A DNA stretch of 64,000 nucleotides, from positions 1-64,000 of the forward strand of contig WNYE01000057.1 of assembly GCA_021396245.1 (NCBI GenBank), in the 5' to 3' direction. How positions within the stretch are numbered: the first letter of the stretch is position 1; each line of letters starts with the position of its first letter. Shown in pieces: positions 12,001 through 24,205 of the stretch. Source of the DNA: Sporothrix humicola (taxonomy: Eukaryota > Ascomycota > Sordariomycetes > Ophiostomatales > Ophiostomataceae). The notes beneath the pieces were generated by a model. That model was not told where the DNA came from and made no database searches. It saw nothing but the letters and a program-made list of their open reading frames with translations. Both the position numbers and the translations under genes were made by a program.

Positions 12001-13847
12001 CACTGGCCAAGCCGGGCAGCGTATTTGGCGACTGTCTTGATGCTGCTGAAGTCGCCCATCCAGTCACGAATGTCCTGACACGAAACAAGTTCAGTGGGAG
12101 CAAAGAAGTAGGCACCATTCTCACGCAACTGCGAGTTTCCGAAAGCGAGAAACTCAAAGTGGCGACCACCGACACGGATACCGTTCTTGAGCGCCCGGAA
12201 GGCACGCATGAAGCATTCATCCGTCCGCCGGCTGTCACGGCCACCGTTCAGCGGCCCAAGGACAAGCTCGTCCGTAAACTGGACACGGAGAAAACGGTCG
12301 TGGTGCTCGCGAAAGTGACGCAGAACGCGGTTGCCAGCCTCAAGAGAGGGTGTAGCATAGGCAATTGTTGTCGGCGTCACAATGGCCTTGCGGATGTAGA
12401 CAGCACGGTCTTTGTCGAGCGACGAATCTGCAGGCGACTTGCGCCAGTAGGATGCGGCACGGGGGTCGCGGAAAATGCTGTGAGGCTGGTAGATCCGCTT
12501 GCCGCGCTCGGCAACGTACTCGAGCATCCGTGTGGCACGGTCGGGTGTCAGTGCAGCCAGGCTCTCGAGAAAAACAACGTCGAGCGTGCTCTCGTTCAGG
12601 ATGTTGCGCGAGATACACACTTCGAGCTGGTAGGCGACTTCAAAGGAGAGACGACGAGATAGGTGATGGATGTTGCTGGTAGCAGTCGACGTCAGTCCAC
12701 TCCCGGCAGTATTGTCCGATTGTATGCAATCCCACATGTTGCGGTCGTCGCGTTTTAGAAACTTGAATTCGGGGCAGGGCTTGGGACGGAGATCGTAGTC
12801 GCGCAGATAACCCGCAATATCCTGCCAATCGCCCACCGTGGACGGATCGAACCCAAGACGAAACACAGTCCACCGGCCAAGGTCCACGGCCTGATTCTTT
12901 GGGAAGACGCCGTTCAGCGAAACATGGGACTCACGAGCCGCGCGCTGGTTCACGGTGAGATACGCCATCCGGACCCATTCCTCCATGTTGTTCCAGGTGA
13001 TATTGTCTTTGCTGTGAGACTTGCTCGGATCCGGGGTGAGGCGCCAGTACTCGGGCGGCGAGTCAAGTGCGATGACGACACAGAGACGCCCGCCGCGGAA
13101 CTCTTGCTCCCAAATGCCCTTGATCCAGGAGAAGCGGATATCGGCGCGGTATTGGTACTTGATGCGGTGAGGAGTCGGGGGAGGGGAGGGGCTGTCGGAA
13201 TCGTTATTGTCCTGGGGCGGCTCCTCGAGAAAGCGTGTCACAAAAATAGTCAGCTCGCGCCGTTTAAAGTGCGCACGAAGCTTGATCTGCACGTCTTTGC
13301 CATCGTGCTCAACTTCGTCCATAACCATCATAGTGCGCTTCTGCCGCATAAATCCCTGGCCCATCATGGCCAGATCGGTCTCTCTGATCTCCGGAATCCA
13401 GTGCTTAAGCGGTGTATTGACGGACCCCTCGTATTCCAGGCGGAAGCAGTTACCTTCGACGCGGACCGAAACCAGGGGATGACGCTCCGGTGCTGTTTCA
13501 TCTTCCAGCTCGAGACGCCAGGTATTGTCGTACCAGTAGTCGTCCTCCGGCGGCTCCAGGCGAACACGAGCACCTCCCGTCCGCTTGCCCCAGCCGTCCT
13601 CCAGGATATCAATGGACTTGATGGAGAACGGCAAAAGAGACTTGTAAATATCATAAGTTGTGGTCTGTGGCGGCAGGTTACCGAAAGCGATCGTCATGCA
13701 TACATACCCGCGGCCAAGCCACTTTGGCTTGAGAGGCGTCTTGTTCTCAGCTCCGGGCGGAGCAGTCACTTCAGGGCTCCACGCGGGTTTGTCTTTGTCT
13801 TTGCCTTTGCCACCACCGGCCTTGGCAGCTCTCGTCCCGCCGGCCAT
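9015..13847 (-). CDS. RNA-dependent RNA polymerase (RNA silencing)
   Basis: An uninterrupted 1610-aa frame encodes a cell-type RNA-dependent RNA polymerase, which copies single-stranded RNA into double-stranded RNA for Dicer in quelling, meiotic silencing or virus defence. The diagnostic catalytic loop DLDGD lies at about residues 947-951, inside CSGGDLDGDDYFVFWDE; its last three acidic residues are expected to hold the catalytic Mg2+. The N-terminal part (roughly 35-150) resembles the extension of Rdp1/RRP-3/SAD-1-type enzymes, and the last 250 residues are acidic and low-complexity, with a DDDDDDQD run. The open frame extends to a TTG at 13868, but the first ATG (13847) gives MAGGTRAAK and was chosen. 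No intron is needed. The gene stands alone, with no Dicer or Argonaute nearby. I am sure of the family; whether it is the QDE-1, SAD-1 or RRP-3 orthologue needs a tree. Confidence 0.95.
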   Translation of the reverse strand: MAGGTRAAKAGGGKGKDKDKPAWSPEVTAPPGAENKTPLKPKWLGRGYVCMTIAFGNLPPQTTTYDIYKSLLPFSIKSIDILEDGWGKRTGGARVRLEPPEDDYWYDNTWRLELEDETAPERHPLVSVRVEGNCFRLEYEGSVNTPLKHWIPEIRETDLAMMGQGFMRQKRTMMVMDEVEHDGKDVQIKLRAHFKRRELTIFVTRFLEEPPQDNNDSDSPSPPPTPHRIKYQYRADIRFSWIKGIWEQEFRGGRLCVVIALDSPPEYWRLTPDPSKSHSKDNITWNNMEEWVRMAYLTVNQRAARESHVSLNGVFPKNQAVDLGRWTVFRLGFDPSTVGDWQDIAGYLRDYDLRPKPCPEFKFLKRDDRNMWDCIQSDNTAGSGLTSTATSNIHHLSRRLSFEVAYQLEVCISRNILNESTLDVVFLESLAALTPDRATRMLEYVAERGKRIYQPHSIFRDPRAASYWRKSPADSSLDKDRAVYIRKAIVTPTTIAYATPSLEAGNRVLRHFREHHDRFLRVQFTDELVLGPLNGGRDSRRTDECFMRAFRALKNGIRVGGRHFEFLAFGNSQLRENGAYFFAPTELVSCQDIRDWMGDFSSIKTVAKYAARLGQCLSTTRPVPTFGVPTTVQRIADVENGKFCFTDGVGKISKWWARVIASHLRVDDVPSAVQFRMGGCKGILVVWPDVPPGQVVQIRPSQEKFPTLDNANILEIVRCSETATATLNQQTIILLSTLGVQPSVFLDLLHEELAGLDAVMKDPRKAVDQLMARVDQNHITPVIADMVKAGFLDSDEPFVWAMLQLWRSWTLKFLKEKARITVEKSAFVLGCVDETDTLRGHTQKREGDEYPSLPQIFLQIPDVTTKTQGGVNILTRGTSRNYGAAKGSQKYRVVTGICLVGRNPSLHPGDLRIVEAVDVPALHHLRDVVVFPRTGDRDIPSMCSGGDLDGDDYFVFWDERLLPPPEYWNYDAMNYDATREPDVDEVTPRHLISFFVKHMKHDTLPTIAMAHRASADQLEGSAMNPRCLELAQLHSQAVDYAKTGVPALMPARLSIKEWPHWMKNRSNRTYYHSKTAVGRIYDEVQVETFAPAYDKPFDARILEHYPDLDVELMRKVRRIKTHYDLALRRAMAQKEIDSEFEMWSGFAMTKPRVGTDYKVAEDLARVSRVITGRFRRVCIREAGGTQDITKLGPFIAAMYKVTSEEVRIALHEFVLAKTKVKGAKGLKEGAPLRGFSHRIAPLISFPWIFSHEICNIATAIKDVRAAEGEGGNKADGKAEAKQNGKGAGEAKKTEKKAYQDYFLTPSELAAMEYRMLNGVPTHYGVPLDISSYDGSQEEEEDGGDAEAGEFEPMWALPPGKSEGDVVIDLVASTKPEDNADEDNDNDNDWDSFDYDFLTTRIGGRQAAQQSHQQAKLLRQLKKSKAGKEGAADLAKSSFPWAEMEEDILSTTSEDSQDEKMPEPIVIKRDDDDDDQDVVVDKMMKGMSLKTTTTTAASVAPTETAQDLPQGLKNHIPRPPPPVVPLIMKQFTAEPDASVPTMVPSKLHSTAAPVAVSANIKPIEPIALSQDLDEDADDEDDVFAVVDNMFGSHGNHGKKDNGKEGKTLMDD

Positions 13848-15124
13848 CGTAGGGGGTGAATTGTCCAAAGACAGAAACTTTGAAGTGAGGATTCGTCAGC
13901 TTTCAGACAGGCAGTAGAGGCTCAGGTGAGATCCTGTATCGTCGAAGGCGTACCGGTATATCGCGAGATGGGCAAAGGCCTGCGCTCATCGGGCAAGGCG
14001 TGAATTGAGATTGTGGTCAAATTTTGGATTGAAAATGGGAAGAGAATAAAATTGCCCAAAAAGATGAATTGTGCAAAAGAGGGTGATTGAGACGAGTCTA
14101 TGCTCGGTCGGGCAAGTGTTGTTTACCTCGTCACTCGTGACGGTGGCTCAACATTGTATGACAATGTGACGTTTGTTGTGACAAGGGAAGAGAGAGAGAG
14201 GAGGGGATGGGATGGGAGACAGGGTGATTTGTTATGAAAGTACTGTTTGTAATGGAAATGGCTGCCTGAGGTAGAATTGGGAAGGAGCAAACGAGGACGG
14301 GTCCGATGACGAAGGGCTCAATAAGATCAAAAAGGGAAGGAACGACTGGGAGTCGTTCATTAAAACCCGAGGAAGGTGCGACTGTGTCACATCTCTATCA
14401 GATAGGCTTTAGACTCTAGTTAAAATTTCGTCAATCCTACCATGACTACAATCTCAAAATTGATATTGATAATTAAGCCGTAGATAGAACCTAGGTGATA
14501 GAAAGATGGTGCATGGTTGTATTTGGTCTGCTTACATTGTGTTGTCTCGAAGCGTAGCACTTGTGGCATGACGTCAATTTTGTGAACAAAAGTTGGGTTG
14601 ATCAATGGAGAGTACAAATTGAAGCAAATAATTAAAGACTACAGATATATAAGCCAAAAGTGACTGATGCAAGAATAAATTCCAATGAAAGATGCGATGG
14701 AAAAGTATACAAAAACTGAAGTAAACAAAAACTGATATAAAAGTAACAGCTCACCTGACTAAGCCTATGTGATGCATTGTCAAATATGAAGGGAAAGGAA
14801 AAAGCAATGCTATGCAGCGTGACAAATGGAGGAAAATATGACATTATGCAAGAAAATAAATGCTCGTAAAATTCACCACTGTTTTTTCTCCTCATCTTTC
14901 TCCAAAGACGTTGGCCGTCCACTCCTGATTGATGCATGTTGAATCATGACTTGGTTGCCCAAATGCAATATAAACAAAAACGAAGAAAAAAAACAGCAGA
15001 ATGTGAAGAAATGTGGCATATGGCAGTGAGAATAAGAAGAATAGAAACTCGCAAACACTGTCGGCAGCTTAATCCCGGTCACTTTCTACCCAGCTCTGTG
15101 ACTCTGCTCACACTCTGCCTCGCA
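13848..15124. other. Intergenic: polymerase promoter and DLD1 3' flank
   Basis: The two flanking genes are tandem on the minus strand, so this 1.3 kb holds the promoter and leader of the polymerase gene (right of 13847) and the 3' flank of the D-lactate dehydrogenase gene. The part from about 14400 to 15050 is clearly AT-rich. No gene, tRNA or repeat is supported. Confidence 0.5.
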
Positions 15125-16996
15125 TCACGACTGCGTCTGTGCAAGATATTGACGGTCAAAGATCTTACCGGGATTCCTATTTTGTTAGTAGACCGATACT
15201 CAGAGGAGAATATGCGCAGTGAAGGAAACTCACAAAATCCAGTGCGGGTCCAGAGCCGCCTTGATGGCCTTCATGACGCCCAGCGTCGCCGGCCCAACCT
15301 CGAGCAGCAGCGAGTCCTTCTTGCCCCAGCCAATCGAGTGCTCGCCCGTGCAGGTGCCCTCCATATCCAGAGCGCGCTTTACCATGTTCTTGACGCAGGC
15401 TTCGACCTTGGCACGTTCGCCGACGTCGGCACGGTTGTAAATGATACTCTCGTGGAAATTACCGTCGCCAATGTGGCCCAAGATGCTGGCAAACAGGCCC
15501 AGATCGTCCATTTCCTTTTTGCTGACCTCAATAATGTCGGCCAGCCGACTGAACGGAACGGCGACGTCGGTGCTCCAGACCTCTTCGCCAGCTTTGCGCA
15601 GCGCCAGCATCGACCAGAGCGACTCCTTGCGGGCCGACCACAGCAGCTTCTGTTCACGGGCGTCCTTGGCGAACTCGAAATTTGAACCGCGGTTGCGAGC
15701 CGTGATTTTGGACACGTTCTGAATGTTCTCACGCACACTGGCCTTGGTACCGGCAAACTTGAAGAACAGAGTAGGCATTTCTTGCCAGACACGAGGAGCA
15801 GTAGCACCGCCCAAGTTGACGACGCGCATCTGGACCTCGTCCATGATTTCCATAGCCGCCACAGGGATGCCAGTCTGCATGACCTCGGCGGCTGCAGAGG
15901 CGGCATCACGGATAGTTGGGAAGGTGACAACAGCCACAGACAGCTCCTCGGGAACGACAGTCAGCTTCAGCGTGGCCTCGGTCACGAGACCCAAAGTTCC
16001 CTCGGAACCAACAAAGAGGCTGTTGAGATTGTAGCCAGCAGATGACTTGCGTGGACGGCGACGCGTCTTAATAATGGTACCATCAGCGAGAACAACAGTC
16101 AGGTTGATGACCCAGTCCTTCATGGTGCCGTACTTGACCGCATTCGTGCCGGAGCAATTTGTACCAATCATACCACCGATCTTTGCGCTCGGGCCGGGGT
16201 CGATGGGGAAGAAGAGACCGCTTTCCATCTTGGCAAGCTGGTCGTTGAGGTCCTGCCATCCGATGCTGGGCTGCACCACGATGTCCATGTCTTCCTTGTT
16301 GAACTGAATAATTTTGTCCATGTACGCAAAATCAACGCTGATGCCACCGTAGGGAGCAGAGAAGTTTCCTTCGAGACTGGTGCCGCCGGAATACGGAATC
16401 ACAGGCACACGGTGTGCATGGCAGATGCGAACGATGACCGACACCTGCTCAGTGGACCGTGGATAGGCCACGGCCACAGGCAGGCCTTCGGGATTTGTGC
16501 TGGACCACTCCGAGTAGCCATGGGCAAGAAGATCTTCGGGGTCGGTGGAGATGATGTCGTCGGAATTATCAAAGCCGGCCTTTCGAATCTCTCTCCGAAT
16601 CTCGTCGATCGCAACCTCCATTCCCCGCATATTGGCGTACCGCGGGGCAGACGTCTGTTGACTGTCGAGGCGCATACCTGGCCAGCCGCCAAAATAGACA
16701 GCCGCAAGACCCCATCCAGCCAGACCAGCAGTAGCCACGGCGGCAAAAGCCCGCTGCCCTGTCCACCATGAAGCCGGAAGGGCTGCTGTTGCTGAAGAAG
16801 CGGCTGTTGATTTCGCCGATGATGGGCTTGAAGGTTGGCGGCGCGGGGCAAATGCAGAGAATGCGCGCTTCTGTGATGTCGATGATGCTGGCCCTCGTGA
16901 ATTCCTTGTTGCAGCCTTTGTTATCGATGACGATGTTGATCTGCTACAATGACGGGCGATCGGGGCAGCGGCCCTGCTGAGGATGGACGAAGCCAT
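15125..16996 (-). CDS. DLD1: D-lactate dehydrogenase (cytochrome), mitochondrial
   Basis: A 604-aa FAD flavoprotein that oxidises D-lactate to pyruvate and passes electrons to cytochrome c, normally at the inner mitochondrial membrane. The first 60 residues are rich in Ser, Arg and Ala, fitting a presequence, and a hydrophobic segment (about 75-100) follows. The FAD-binding PCMH domain contains IPYSGGTSLEGNF near residue 200; the C-terminal domain contains HIGDGNFH near 505, the metal/substrate-site signature of this family. Two exons: 15234-16996 and 15125-15176, joined across a 57-bp intron (15177-15233; donor GTGAGT, branch CTAAC, acceptor TAG). Splicing replaces an immediate stop with LNPGKIFD, the conserved family C-terminus, then RQYLAQTQS. 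The frame opens at a GTG (16999), but ATG at 16996 directly after it is the start. Glycolate oxidase-type relatives are the main alternative. Confidence 0.93.
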
Positions 16997-19900
16997 CACC
17001 TGAATACCGTTGGTATTCGAGCAGTTGTTGCTCGTATTTTTTCTGCCTGACTGTGCTGCAATATGTTGGGCCTGGAATAAATAAAGTACTAGAGGCAGAA
17101 AAAACGAGACACGGCTTGCCTTATATGCCTTCTCGGTGTCGATTTCGGTTTACCCTTTTTGTCTTTCGAAACGGCGCTGTGCCGCGTGGAACGACCAACA
17201 GTGATCGACGAGGTCCTCGGATACAAGCGTCTTTGCAGTGTACAAGATGGAAGAGGGGTCCGTTTTTCGTGCTCGGCATACAGGAAATAACGACAGCGAA
17301 GCTAAAAATTGTTGATTGTCCCGAAGGGTTGGGGGTTGGTGGTGATGACGGCGTTTCTTCGTGCTTGCTATGGTGACTCTGTTGTATGTTCCTGGTTTCT
17401 TTTCTGGCTTTTTTCTCTTTCTGGGAATGTCTTTTGTTCTTCTTTTTAAAAGAGTTGTCAAAACTGCTTGTTTTCGGGGCCTCGTTGTATTGTCCACCGA
17501 GACAAAGGCACACTAATACACCTAGAAAGTGAAGGGGCAAGCGTCTCCCTCCCTCTGGGTGTCGTCGAGGTGTGGGTTTTGGATGTGGGAAACAGAGTGG
17601 GAACGAGGGGAACAGCGCTCTTATGGCGTCTTTGTCAGGCTCTTAGTCTTCATTAAAGACCCTCCCCCAGAATTGGCCTCTTGTCTTGCGCAGGCTTCCC
17701 CAGACAACTAAAATTGGTCAGTCGTTTTAGTTCGGACATGGTTGACACTAGGTGCCGAGATGCTGTTTTCAGTAGTCGGGGATCCCTTCACTTCGACTTA
17801 CTCGCGTGCCAAAGTTCTCGAATCTCAACCGAGCTGTTTGCTGTCGATTAAGCTCGGCAAAGAAGATTATGGGGAGGGGAAAGTTGACGTAGTTTGGTAT
17901 CAGGATATTCTAGAGCGAGCTGTTGGCGCAAGACAAGGCGTGTAAGTGAAAGTCCGGTGTCGGGGCGGGATATGATGAGACCGAGGCACGATAGGGCAGA
18001 TGGTAACGAGTGTATGCAGTGGGCATGAACAGAATGGAAAGAAAAGGAAAGGAAAGAAGAACAAGAAGAAATGGGTTAATATTAAAAGGGCAATAAGACT
18101 AGTTTGGAGTTGAGAGATAGCTTGACCGGATAGGGGGGAGAGCCAAAAGAGAAAAGGCGCAAACTATGCGCTTATATAGGAGTGGACTGCCCATGTGCCT
18201 GTTTCTCTTACCTCCTTCGCTGTCGTTCTCACGCGGCAGAACATGTATTCCTTTTCTTTCCTTTAACCTTCCGTCGTATTTTTTTTACCTGCTTGTTAAC
18301 AGTTAGCCCTTGTAAAGAAGAGGGGCGCATACTTTGTGTAGCAGTTTGGTGAAAAAGGACTTGTGCGGCTGGGCACAGAGGGCTATGAGACTGGAGCACT
18401 TACACGATCGAGGGTATCTGAGGGGAGCACGTTTTCAAAACGCAGCTGGACGGAGAAATAAAAAGTAAAACGGGAACGAGTCAGCAGGTTGCTGGCCCAG
18501 ACAGGGAAGATCCTTTCAGCACAAGGCTAACAGCGGCAGAGGGACGGGAGAGATGATATAGTAAGGGAGTGAAAATAAACGAGCAAGAAAAAGGACGAAG
18601 AAGGGGGCAATAAGAGGAGAAGATGATCAGAAAAGGCACATGGACCTATCCAGGAAGCTGGAAGAGAGAAGGAGGCGGAGCGAAGCCCAGGTCCAGACCC
18701 AGATCCAGGCGCGCAAGACAAACCTCCGTTGGGTACAAGCACGGTTTGGGGGCGGTATGAATCGGGTGTTGTTCTTGATGGCAGCTAAAAGGACGCATGT
18801 GAGGATGCAATATCTCTGGGAGAGGAGGAAAATGAAGAGGAGGCACTGATGAGGTTACAATGGGCTTTGAAGAAATCCCTTTTTCTAGATTCATACCGTT
18901 CGGGTTGGTCCTTCCACATTTGCTCAAGAGCTACGTTGTTTACTTATTTCCAGCGTTCCTTCCTTCTTCCGAGATAGATGTACAGTCTTCCCGGTGGATC
19001 TTTCCTCGAGCTGCGATGATGAAATGGGCACGAGGGAAAGAGCGAAGGAGGGTAGGGAAAGAGGGGCTCTGCACCTGTCCCAGTACGACTCATGAGTTGA
19101 TCTTGAGGCTGTATCGTTCTTTCCTATTTTGTTCACTCAACCAATATTTGATCGTATTTTACAGTCTCCCGCCGGTTGCCCCTATTCTTGATTTTCTCTT
19201 CTTGCCGTCTTGCGACCGGCACCTTCTTAATTCTACTTTGCTGCTTGTGACGACTTGTGCCTGCCCTAGCCTCTTGATTTTTTTGCATCCCACTCCCCTA
19301 ATCTCACGACGTTGCATGGGCTAGCCGCAACCTGCAGAAAACACAGACAAAAGGCCACAAAAGGGCACCGCTTGCAGCGCTCCGACGAAACGACCGTTTT
19401 GCCGCAAGACGGCGGGTCTACATGCCGCTTTTCGACTCTTTTATTTTATCAACCGTTTATTTATTTCTTGGCCAATTCTCGGTCACTTCCTCGCCCATTC
19501 TAGGAGTCGGGTCGTTCCATACGCCTCCAAATTCTCCGCTGCGGAATTGCGACAGGAAACATACGCCAAAGCAACATTACGAAGGGTGAGTCTAGGTCTT
19601 CTGTTTATCGGATGAGAGCACTCGCTGCTGGACTGGGCCCGAATATACATGGGAACCCAATCGGGCGTCGATGACTTTCACTGACGAGGCTGCTTGCTCA
19701 ATATCGGGCACTTATCCGACTTGATCGGCAGGGCGATGAATGGTTGTCTTCCCTTTCTTCTTGATTTTTTTTTTTGTTATTTTCTTCCCGTTCCTAGGCC
19801 GAAGCACACGACACGACAATACGGCAGGTCAGCTCGGCATCCCGCGGCACGACTGGTGGTTGCTGGAGGATGCACTTTATTTGCGGATGGCTTGCGAAGA

Positions 19901-22900
19901 AAAAGAGGCAAAAGAAAACATACACACCGACGTGACAATGTGCAGGTGAAACAACAGGATCAGGAATAAAGCAGACGGCCCAGGCATTGGCACCTGTCAT
20001 GGGGTGAAGAGGCTTTTCCAGTTCGCATGTTCGCCGACTGCGTGCCTGCCTTGCCTTTGTTTTTCGTTTACTTTTCTTTCTTCTTTTCTTTCTTCTTTTC
20101 TCCCCCGCTTCATTTCTCTCATCTTTAACCCTTCATACAGCCCCGTCATGCTCATCACACCGCCAGTTTCTTTCCTTTTTCTTTCACAAAAGTTCAACCG
20201 GGCAGCCACCCCAGCTGCAACCCCCTATTTTTGCCTTCTTGCTTTCTTTTTTCGCCTCGTCACCTTGTGGCGGTTCCACGACCTATTGAGGCCAGTGCAT
20301 TCTCAATGCAACAAAAAAGACTTGCGAGATAACAACAAAAACAACAAACCCAACAGGCACAGTCACGAAGGAAATTAACGGAAAACGATGATGGAAAAAC
20401 AAATCCAGAAACCCCCAGCCGGAACCCAATGAAGGACCCAACCAGATACGAGTATGCTGTGTGACGGTGATCCGTACCAATGCGCCTGTTGTGTGCCGGA
20501 TCATGGTTATGGTTGTCGTTTGTCAGTTGGTATTTCTGGGGGAAAAGGCGGGGGAGAAACAAATCTGCACAGACAATGTGGTCAACGCGGGCGAGACGGG
20601 GCATCAAGTCGCAGGGCTGAGAGAGTCAGTCAGAATAATACCCGTTTGTGCAACGTCGCTAGGACTGGATGTCTTGGAAGTGTCCAACGTTCAGGAAGCA
20701 AAGAGAAGATCCATGCTTGGACACAGCCGGATGAAAAGTCGACCAGCGCAGATTGAATCTCCATTTCTTTGCCCACGACTGGTCGGCGACACCGAGTCTA
20801 GCTTCGAAAGGCACAAAAATCCCAAAGTCACAAAAGTCTCCCGGTGACTGCAAACGACCAAGCGGTCGAGGTCAGGTCTATTACGAGAGAAAAGTCACTT
20901 ACACCGAATAAACCTTGACCGCGATCCCTGTTTGGTCACATCACAGTAAAAAGGGGGCCTGCCTAACAGCTGAAAGTCGCCACTTACACCCATTCGTCGC
21001 CCTCTCACAGCTGCCCAAGTCGGGACCCGTCACCGACACAAGCTTTCTTTTTCGAGTAAAAGACCGACCACCCGGCCAGTGCCTTAACCCATTGTCAGTT
21101 CTCACAGTTCTCACGGTTCTACAATTCATAATTACTTTTTTTCCCTTTCCCTCGACCGCTCGTCTTTCCTGCCCCAACTTGACCCCTGCATCTCAGCCTT
21201 CTCGCCCAGGCATTCAAATTGGACGTCACAGAATGGGCTCCACCGCTCTTTGAGGGTGTTCACAAAGCATTTTGTTATTATACAGACTCATACAGGCCGC
21301 TTTTGCTTATGTATGAGTACTTGTACATACCGTGCTTGCAATCCCGCTATGACCGACTCGGAAGATGTTGCGGATCAGCATGATATATGACAGACCTGGT
21401 CCCATGCCCCTGGTACGACAACACAAACGAAACACAAGAGACGGATGCCAGGCCGTTGAGGAGTCTGCAGTCTGCAGTGCATCTATGCGACATATATCAA
21501 GCAGTTTATATGAAAGCCTCATTTGAGAGCTCTACTTTCAAGTACACAACATGTTTCATGAACACAACAGCTCGTGCCGAGAGGTAGCCTTTTCTTCCTA
21601 CCCCTTCACCCGACTGCCGGTTTTCATTCCATTACTCTTTGTATGACCTTGGGACTAGGTGACAGTTTATACGACGTACTTTTCCTTTTGTTTTTTATTC
21701 TTTCCTCACATTTTACGCTACACCGACGTTCCAGCCCCTTTGCCTCTTACGTACTTTGAATCACATCGGGCCTGGTCGCGTGTCGTCGATATGTACAGTG
21801 TCCTTGGTGTTGACAAGTCTCTCCGTTTGCATGTACGTACCTTTTCCCGCCTCCTCTCTTGTTGTCGTATTTACTCGCTGTGCAGCACATACTTCCCACA
21901 CCCACAGACAGACAAGTGATGCACCCGTAAATGCACCTCCAAATGCACTGGGTGCACACCCAAAAGAAATCACTACACTCCCCGCTTGAACATCTGCACG
22001 TCTGCTGCACCACGTGGTCCACTTTTTTGGGAGCATAGCCGATCGTTTGTCGGGTCTATGCCCGCACGTACTCGAGAAAATATACTTTTTTTCAATGTCG
22101 TGTATTTATATTCATCATTTCTGGTCAAAATGCAGGAACTGGCCACGAGACCACTTTCCAGGTATACGAGGGCTGGAAAGAGGCTACGGACTGCGTCGAA
22201 AGTCCGGGGATATTGCAACGCAAAACAAGGAGGGAAACGAGGAGAGAGGAAGGGGGATAGTGAGAATAGACCCTGTGTCCATAAGGAGAAAGGGCGCAGT
22301 GTACCAATTCGATGAATTTAAAAGCTTACTCTCCATACGAGATGTCTGGACGTTCAATTAGCTTTCACCCAAAGCATGGGGGGCGCAACTGCAAGCTGCC
22401 TTCCGCATTCTCTCTCCTGCATGCTGTGCCGCAGAGCTGACCACCTCGAGAAAGGAGAGGAGTGTGAACGGTAGAAAAGGAGCTTCACAGAGAGTAAAAT
22501 CGACAAGGAGGTTGTATGAGTTATGTATGGACGGGTGACGAATACTAGTTATGCTGATTTATTGTATACCAGAGGCCGGTTACGAGATTCGTTAAGTCAT
22601 ATTGGTTTTGGGCTATGTTTTTATTTTATTTGTTTGTATTGTGGTCTACAAGCTTATTATGTGATAGTTTAGTGTCGGGGATCATCGGTAACTGTGACGT
22701 CTCTTTGCCTCCCAAGGACGTTGATGCCTTTCCATTAAATATAGAAAACAGGAAATAAAAAGGCGTCACACTAGAGCTCTACAGACGGTTGAAAATCAAA
22801 GCAAAATTGATTTATCAGACCCATCCCGTACCAACAAGGTGCATTTTTCTCGTTCCAAACAGACGGTAGAAAAGCCGTGGGGGAGGGGGGTAGTCCAGAA

Positions 22901-24205
22901 AAAAAAAACATGAGAAATTCACAGTATATGAGTTGGGCCGTTGAGAATACCTTTTTAACTTAATTCTTCCATTCGTTCTACCCCTGCCTCTTCTGAGATT
23001 CTGGACGGCAGACAAAAGCCTGGGCCAGGCTGTGCCGGGTTGAGCGTGGGATGAGAACCAGACAAAAATCCAAAGCCTGTGACATCAAAATGGCGCAATC
23101 GCTGTACCATTGTTTTGCGATGAGATCCTCAGACGTCTTCTATCTCATTGCCGTCCATTCGACAGTTTTTCTACTTCAGTCTGGCTCTTAGTCTCACCGT
23201 TACATAAATTATGAGTATGAAATTGGGGGCACGTCTTGCTCTGAGATGCTTTCACAAAAAAAAAGAAAAAAAATTTCATGGATGGGTTGAAAATAACTGA
23301 TAAGACATTGGCATGGTCGAAATCCGGCTCAAGAACCAACAGAATGAGACTGATCCTCTTTCACAACATGCATATTTTAACCGCCGAGCATATTGAGATG
23401 TGGGTTTTTTTTTTCTTTTTTTGAGAATATGGATGATATTTGGGCCGGTGGAAATGGATAACCAGGGCGATGCATGATCTTTTTCTCTCATACAGCCTTG
23501 TGAGCCTCTTGTCCATGAATATTTTGTGTGAACAGAGAGGTATGTCTGAGCATCCCACGTCCTGGTACCCCCATCCCTCGTCAAAGAAAAAAAAGAGGGG
23601 GATGCTGCATGCACATACTCTCCGTACATACCGTTTTTGCTCACCGCTAGGATGCGGGATGAAAACTGTAAAGTAGAGGATATTTCAAAAAAGATACGAA
23701 GAATATCCATAAAAATATACAAAGGAAGGGAATGTTGCTTGTCAGCAATTCTTTATCCGCATGGTGACCCCCATGCCCTTGCCTTATTCCATTGCCTTTG
23801 AAAGAGACGGTGAACGAACACCGAAGGAGATTGAGATGAAATGTTCATATGAAAGTGGGAACTGTTAACAATGGATAAGCAATCAAGGCTTCGATGGCCA
23901 TATTTCAAGTAAATAGAATGGACTGAAGATTTCATAAAACGCAACACGTTTGGTCAGACGCTCACTCATATGCATAACGGACTTGATTGTTTGATTTCAT
24001 AAATTTGGTATTTTTTTTTTCTTTTAAGCCACGGGCATTTTCTACTATGAATGGATCCGCGGCGCGGAAGGTGAGGGCGAATAGTGAACACTATATGAGA
24101 CTCGTAGTTTTCAAGCAACCAACAACGCCAGTCCTCGCCAATTTTTTTTCGTCAAACAAAACATCACACGCAAAAAACAACTAGACGCCTCTCTAAGAGA
24201 AACGC
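16997..24205. other. 7.2-kb gene-poor region
   Basis: Between the start of DLD1 and the stop of RPS4 no reading frame has a recognisable domain, good composition or a convincing splice pattern. The longest frames (about 150 codons at 18860-19324 and 128 at 20461-20847) are hydrophobic or basic mosaics overlapping others. The first 1 kb to the right of 16996 should hold the DLD1 promoter and leader. Long pyrimidine and purine tracts and one copy of TACGACGTA (21670-21678) are the only landmarks. Non-coding transcription is possible but not shown. Confidence 0.55.
21670..21678. repeat. TACGACGTA motif copy
   Basis: Exact copy of the recurring quasi-palindromic 9-mer, far from any supported gene. 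Confidence 0.6.

Noticed and set aside
13848..13868. Seven extra N-terminal codons of the RNA polymerase
   Set aside because: They would require a TTG start; the ATG at 13847 is next and all conserved sequence lies after it.
18860..19324. 154-codon plus-strand frame
   Set aside because: Hydrophobic Phe/Leu/Ser mosaic typical of T-rich DNA; no family, opposite-strand frame overlaps.
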